The notes under the pieces: generated by a model
What the model saw: the letters and a program-made list of their open reading frames with translations, nothing else
What the model was told of the DNA's origin: nothing
Database searches by the model: none
Shown: one piece after another, positions 60,828-64,000 of the stretch
Layout of the letters: the number at the start of each line of letters is the position of its first letter
Position numbering within the stretch: the stretch's first letter is position 1
From: Bradyrhizobium sp. CSA207
Lineage (GTDB): Bacteria; Pseudomonadota; Alphaproteobacteria; Rhizobiales; Xanthobacteraceae
Length of the DNA stretch: 64,000 bases
Direction of reading: 5' to 3'
Assembly (NCBI RefSeq): GCF_029051685.1
Contig: NZ_JAACFT010000029.1
Location: 1-64,000 of the forward strand
Made by a program: the position numbers and the translations under genes

Positions 60828-62429
60828 ATGGCTGATTACTATCCGCTGATCGCCCGCGCTATTGCCGCCCTGGATCCCAACGCTCCCGGCGAAAGCCGTC
60901 GCGCGCTCTATGAACGGGCGCGCACGGCGCTGATCGCGCAGCTTCGCAGCGTGCAGCCGCCGCTTTCCGAATCCGAGATCACCCGCGAACGGCTGTCGCT
61001 TGAGGAGGCCGTTCGCAAGGTCGAATCCGAGGCCGCCCAGCGCGCCCGCGAGGCCTCGCGTCCAGGCGGCGGTGCCCGCAGCGGCAGTGGCGACGCCTTC
61101 CGCAGGGCCAGCGCCCGCGCAGCCGAGGGCAATCCGCCTGCTGCGGCCCAGCAGGGTGCGCCACCGCGCGCCCGTCCGGCTCCTCTGCCGCCGCGTGCGG
61201 ACCGCCCGTCCTTCGGCAGTGACGATCAGGTCGATCGCGACGCCCAGCGTTCGCCGCGGGCCCCGCGTTTCGATGCGCCGCGCCAGCCGGGTCCGCCCGC
61301 TCCGCCGCCGATGCCCGAGCCGCCGGCAGGCGGACGCGCTGGCGCCCGTCGTCCGCCGGATGCCGGACCGCCGCTGCCACAGGCCCCGGGCGTACGCGGC
61401 TTCCGCGACATCACCGCGGACGCCAACGATCTCGGCGGCGCCGCCGCGCAGGCCAACCGCGCCGCGCGCCGCACCTATGCCAACGTGCCCTCGCCCTCGC
61501 CGGAATTCGACCGGCTCGAGCCGAGCCTGGAAAACCGCGTCGGCGAGGGGGATTCGCCCTATTCCTATGACGAGTCGATCGAGGAGGCCGAGCGCTATGC
61601 GCCGCAGGCGCCGCGCCCGCGCATAGCGCCCGACCGCGACGTCAAGAAGCGCGCCCGCTCCCGCTCGATCTTCCCGTTCAAGAGCGCGATCGCCGTCGGC
61701 ATCGTTCTGATCCTGGTTGGCGCCGGCATTCTCTGGGGCAAACAGCTGGTCCAGACTGCGAGCGGCCTGTTCAAGTCCTCGCCGACCCAGGTGGTGGAAG
61801 CCCCGAAGGATCCGTCGCAGCCGCAGAGCAAGCCCAAGATTCCGGACCGCGTCGGCCAGCCCTCGGCCAGCGACCAGCCGGTTGCGCCGGTGGCGCAGAA
61901 GGTCGTGCTCTATGACGAGGATCCGTCCGATCCGAAGGGCAGGCAATATGTCGGCTCGGTGGTGTGGCGGCTGGAGCCGATCAAGGCGTCGGGCAACCAG
62001 AAGGCCGACGTCGCCGTGCGCGCCGACATCGAGATCCCCGACCGCAAGTTCAAGATGACGATGTCGTTCCGCCGCAACACCGATTCGTCGCTGCCGGCGA
62101 GCCATACCGCGGAATTGACCTTTATCCTGCCGCAGGATTTTCCCGGCGGCAGCGTCTCCAACGTGCCGGGCATCCTGATGAAGTCGAACGAGCAGGCGCG
62201 CGGCACCCCGCTCGCGGGGCTCGCGGTCAAGGTCACCGACGGCTTCTTCCTGGTCGGCCTCTCCAATGTCGACGCCGACCGCGCCCGCAACGTCCAGCTC
62301 CTGAAGGAGCGCTCATGGTTCGACGTGCCGCTGGTCTACGCCAACCAGCGCCGTGCCATCATCGCCATCGAAAAGGGCGCCCCCGGCGAACGCGCGTTCA
62401 ACGACGCGTTCGCGCAGTGGGGCGATTAG
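60828..62429 (+). CDS. Conserved membrane protein with Pro/Arg-rich domain, downstream of purA
   Basis: 533 aa. Residues 1-75 are helical (YYPLIARAIAALDPNAPGES, then ALYERARTALIAQLRSV). Residues 75-270 are Pro/Ala/Arg-rich and likely disordered. One membrane helix follows near 286-305 (SAIAVGIVLILVGAGILWG), and the C-terminal roughly 200 residues form a folded periplasmic domain (AELTFILPQDFPGGSVSNVP, LAVKVTDGFFLVGLSNVDAD). I know this plan from Bradyrhizobium relatives as a hypothetical protein behind purA. No function can be given. Confidence 0.8.
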   Translation: MADYYPLIARAIAALDPNAPGESRRALYERARTALIAQLRSVQPPLSESEITRERLSLEEAVRKVESEAAQRAREASRPGGGARSGSGDAFRRASARAAEGNPPAAAQQGAPPRARPAPLPPRADRPSFGSDDQVDRDAQRSPRAPRFDAPRQPGPPAPPPMPEPPAGGRAGARRPPDAGPPLPQAPGVRGFRDITADANDLGGAAAQANRAARRTYANVPSPSPEFDRLEPSLENRVGEGDSPYSYDESIEEAERYAPQAPRPRIAPDRDVKKRARSRSIFPFKSAIAVGIVLILVGAGILWGKQLVQTASGLFKSSPTQVVEAPKDPSQPQSKPKIPDRVGQPSASDQPVAPVAQKVVLYDEDPSDPKGRQYVGSVVWRLEPIKASGNQKADVAVRADIEIPDRKFKMTMSFRRNTDSSLPASHTAELTFILPQDFPGGSVSNVPGILMKSNEQARGTPLAGLAVKVTDGFFLVGLSNVDADRARNVQLLKERSWFDVPLVYANQRRAIIAIEKGAPGERAFNDAFAQWGD

Positions 62430-62524
62430 GCGCTACGCCCGGCTGAGATTCTACGCCTCTCCCCTGGCGTGGAGAGGTGAATCGAATTCTCTCGCTGCCG
62501 GCGGTTCAATCGAAATGAACGGGC

Positions 62525-62800
62525 CTATTGCGCGGCGGCTTCCCGCTTGCGCGATGCTGCTGCGGCTGCGTGCTCGCGGTCCATCACGGCGCGGCAGCCG
62601 GCGCTGACATGCGACCTGTTCCGCACCATGCAGGCGGTGATGCGCGGGATGTCGGGGATTTCGCTCGAGCACAGCCGCATCGCATCGCCCGAGCACATCT
62701 GCTGCGCTTGGGATGAGAAGGCGAGGCCCGGCGAGGTCTGGAATACGACGGTGGCAGTCGCGAAGGCGAACAGCGTGGCAATGGTCCGGTAGCGTGTCAT
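62525..62800 (-). CDS. Small secreted Cys-patterned protein A
   Basis: 91 aa with a signal peptide (RYRTIATLFAFATATVVFQT) and a mature part with four Cys: MCSGDAMRLCSSEIPDIPRI then ACMVRNRSHVSAGCRAVMDR. The tail is Ala/Arg/Lys-rich. The C-x3-D-x2-R-L-C...C...C plan recurs in the gene at 63332-63577, and looks like a single Cys-rich-repeat unit. Likely periplasmic with two disulphides. Function is unknown. Confidence 0.75.
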   Translation of the reverse strand: MTRYRTIATLFAFATATVVFQTSPGLAFSSQAQQMCSGDAMRLCSSEIPDIPRITACMVRNRSHVSAGCRAVMDREHAAAAASRKREAAAQ

Positions 62801-63056
62801 GTAGAATGCATCCCCAAGTTATGTGGGCTTGAGCCACTTGATTTTGGGGCGCCGCACGCAGCTTGCTCTGCCGCATGTCGCAGCCATCACACGGGGAACC
62901 CAATCCCGCATGTGGCTGCTCGATCTCTCGTGATGTTCGAATCGAAGGTGCTGCGCCGCCCGAGCGAAGTATGCGCCATTGTCATGAGGCTGCAATGGGA
63001 CGCGCAAAGGAATTCGCAATTGTTGCAGCTTCGTCACGTCCAAGCGGCGCGTTCCG

Positions 63057-63287
63057 TCAAACAGACGACACGCTCGCTTGTTCCGCGTCGGGATCTCCGA
63101 GTGCTGCGGCGTGTTCTTCGACGGCGGTGACGCCCTTCGCCGTGAGTTCGAACAGATCGCCGTCCTTCACCACATAGCCGCCGGCGATCAGCTCGTCGAT
63201 CTTGCCGTGGCGGTCGTCGGCAAAGGCAAAAGACTGGCTGATGTCCCTCAGGATCGTGAGCTGTTCGTCGCGCAGCATGTCTGACAT
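63057..63287 (-). CDS. Small winged-helix-like hypothetical protein
   Basis: 76-residue acidic protein. LRDEQLTILRDISQSFAFAD, then KIDELIAGGYVVKDGDLFEL and TAKGVTAVEEHAAAL, resemble the helix-helix-beta wing of MarR-like folds, without clear DNA-contact residues. ATG 63287 has GGAG 8 bases upstream. It lies 44 bases beyond the Cys-patterned gene B on the same strand, so they may share a transcript. Confidence 0.68.
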   Translation of the reverse strand: MSDMLRDEQLTILRDISQSFAFADDRHGKIDELIAGGYVVKDGDLFELTAKGVTAVEEHAAALGDPDAEQASVSSV

Positions 63288-63331
63288 CTCAGATCTCCAA
63301 GGGGTTTTGTCGGATCTCCGGGGCTTGATGC

Positions 63332-63577
63332 TTACATCCCGTGGCTCTCGAACACCTTGCTGCAAGACCTCGACAGCTTGCCGCGGTGGGCTTGCAGGCA
63401 GCTCTGCACCGCACTGTCATTGCCAAGGTCCTTGCGGCACAGCCGCGAGGCATCGCGCGAGCAGGCCTGCTGTTCCTGCGGCGTACCAGCATGACCTTGC
63501 GCGAGAGCAGGCGGGCCCGACAGGCCGCTCAGGGTCGCCAGCGTGATCATCGTCAGAAGGAACAGCTTGCGGGACAT
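63332..63577 (-). CDS. Small secreted Cys-patterned protein B
   Basis: 81 aa: signal peptide (RKLFLLTMITLATLSGLSGP...ALAQ), then ACSRDASRLCRKDLGNDSAV and QSCLQAHRGKLSRSCSKVFE, the same four-Cys plan as the gene at 62525-62800. ATG 63577 has GGAG upstream; the longer frame is not needed. Probably periplasmic and disulphide-bonded. Function is unknown. Confidence 0.78.
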   Translation of the reverse strand: MSRKLFLLTMITLATLSGLSGPPALAQGHAGTPQEQQACSRDASRLCRKDLGNDSAVQSCLQAHRGKLSRSCSKVFESHGM

Positions 63578-63720
63578 CGGTCGCTCCAAATCGGACAGGT
63601 TAATTTCAAGTCCTGTCTGAACTCGTCGCCTTGCCACTTGTTCCCCTCGGATGGGGTACGCCCCGCTATTCAAGGTTCCCGCGCCACTGCTATAACGACG
63701 GCGAAGGATGAGGATGCCTG

Positions 63721-64000
63721 ATGAAACGCTATTTCGTGTTTGCGCTCCTGGGCCCGTTCGTGGGCGGGTTCCTGCTGCTGCTGACCACGACCTATCAGTC
63801 CGGCTACTGGACCCAGACCAATCTCGGCGAGGTCGGCAAGCTGTTCGCAGTGTTCTTCAAGACCTTGCAATACAGCTATCTGTTCGGCTTCCTGCCCTCA
63901 CTGATGATCGGCGCGGTCGACGACATCCTGGTCCACGTCAGGCGGATCGGCCCGGTGCTGCGGATGCTGATGGTCGGCGTGTTCGCCTTCATCCTGGCGT
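63721..64000 (+). CDS. Membrane protein, truncated by the window end
   Basis: The first 93 residues of a hydrophobic protein: YFVFALLGPFVGGFLLLLTT as helix 1, FKTLQYSYLFGFLPSLMIGA as helix 2, and LRMLMVGVFAFILA beginning a third. AGGATG precedes the ATG. It reminds me of a hypothetical family found in Bradyrhizobium, but I cannot name it with confidence. The frame is open at the edge. Confidence 0.75.
   Translation, partial: MKRYFVFALLGPFVGGFLLLLTTTYQSGYWTQTNLGEVGKLFAVFFKTLQYSYLFGFLPSLMIGAVDDILVHVRRIGPVLRMLMVGVFAFILA

Noticed and set aside
1..64000. CRISPR arrays, tRNA/rRNA genes, transposases, integrases, phage genes
   Set aside because: Looked for on both strands by eye; no regularly spaced direct repeats, no tRNA-like T-loop/anticodon arrangement and no mobile-element proteins were seen.

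Overview
The window looks like a stretch of chromosome from a Bradyrhizobium-type alphaproteobacterium (Bradyrhizobium, Rhodopseudomonas and relatives). The grounds are high GC, a split proton-translocating transhydrogenase, rpsU with a Gly/Arg-rich tail, adjacent nirK-nirV, hemN and nnrR-nnrS genes, several incomplete ABC importers, and many palindromic intergenic repeats of the kind scattered through these genomes. No tRNA, rRNA, CRISPR array, transposase, integrase or phage gene was seen. This is ordinary chromosomal sequence with a respiratory/denitrification island.

Layout. 0-7.6 kb: pntA2-pntB, a 39-codon conserved small gene, an alpha/beta hydrolase, two cation/proton antiporters, a cupin, a low-complexity membrane-anchored protein with in-frame tandem repeats, and a TPR lipoprotein. 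7.6-12.8 kb: rpsU with a strong terminator, aqpZ broken by an in-frame amber codon, purEK, a diguanylate cyclase and four small conserved genes, two of them DUF465/YdcH paralogues. 12.8-18.5 kb: an LhgO-like oxidase, a large PAS-GGDEF-EAL protein and glpD. 18.5-24.7 kb: a PotA/B/C-type importer without a binding protein, facing a carbohydrate-type binding protein plus two permeases without an ATPase. 25-28.7 kb: a LysR regulator divergent from a 4-oxalomesaconate tautomerase-like gene and dctA. 28.7-32.4 kb: an AsmA-like protein and a two-subunit 3-oxoacid CoA-transferase.

32.8-39.5 kb is the most coherent system: nirK-nirV, a small membrane protein, hemN, a DUF1858 gene, and divergent nnrR-nnrS. 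Four 14-bp TTG-N8-CAA palindromes of FixK/FNR/NnrR type sit upstream of these units. They suggest one low-oxygen/nitric-oxide regulon that produces nitrite reductase, supplies haem without oxygen, and handles NO. Two small proteins (70 and 65 aa) appear to belong to it.

39.6-50.5 kb: a MuiA-like protein, a phytase/esterase-like secreted protein, a second importer without an ATPase following a D-2-hydroxyacid dehydrogenase, a Cache-domain chemoreceptor and a TctC-like binding protein. 50.5-64 kb: two paralogous EamA exporters flanking a TetR unit and small genes, a CrtI-like oxidoreductase, an MgtA-type ATPase, purA with a membrane protein behind it, two related Cys-patterned small secreted proteins, and a membrane protein cut by the window edge.

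Starts were moved inward from the longest frame where a Shine-Dalgarno sequence, a signal peptide or overlap with a neighbour favoured it. Product names come from recognising motifs and overall family resemblance by eye, with no database search.
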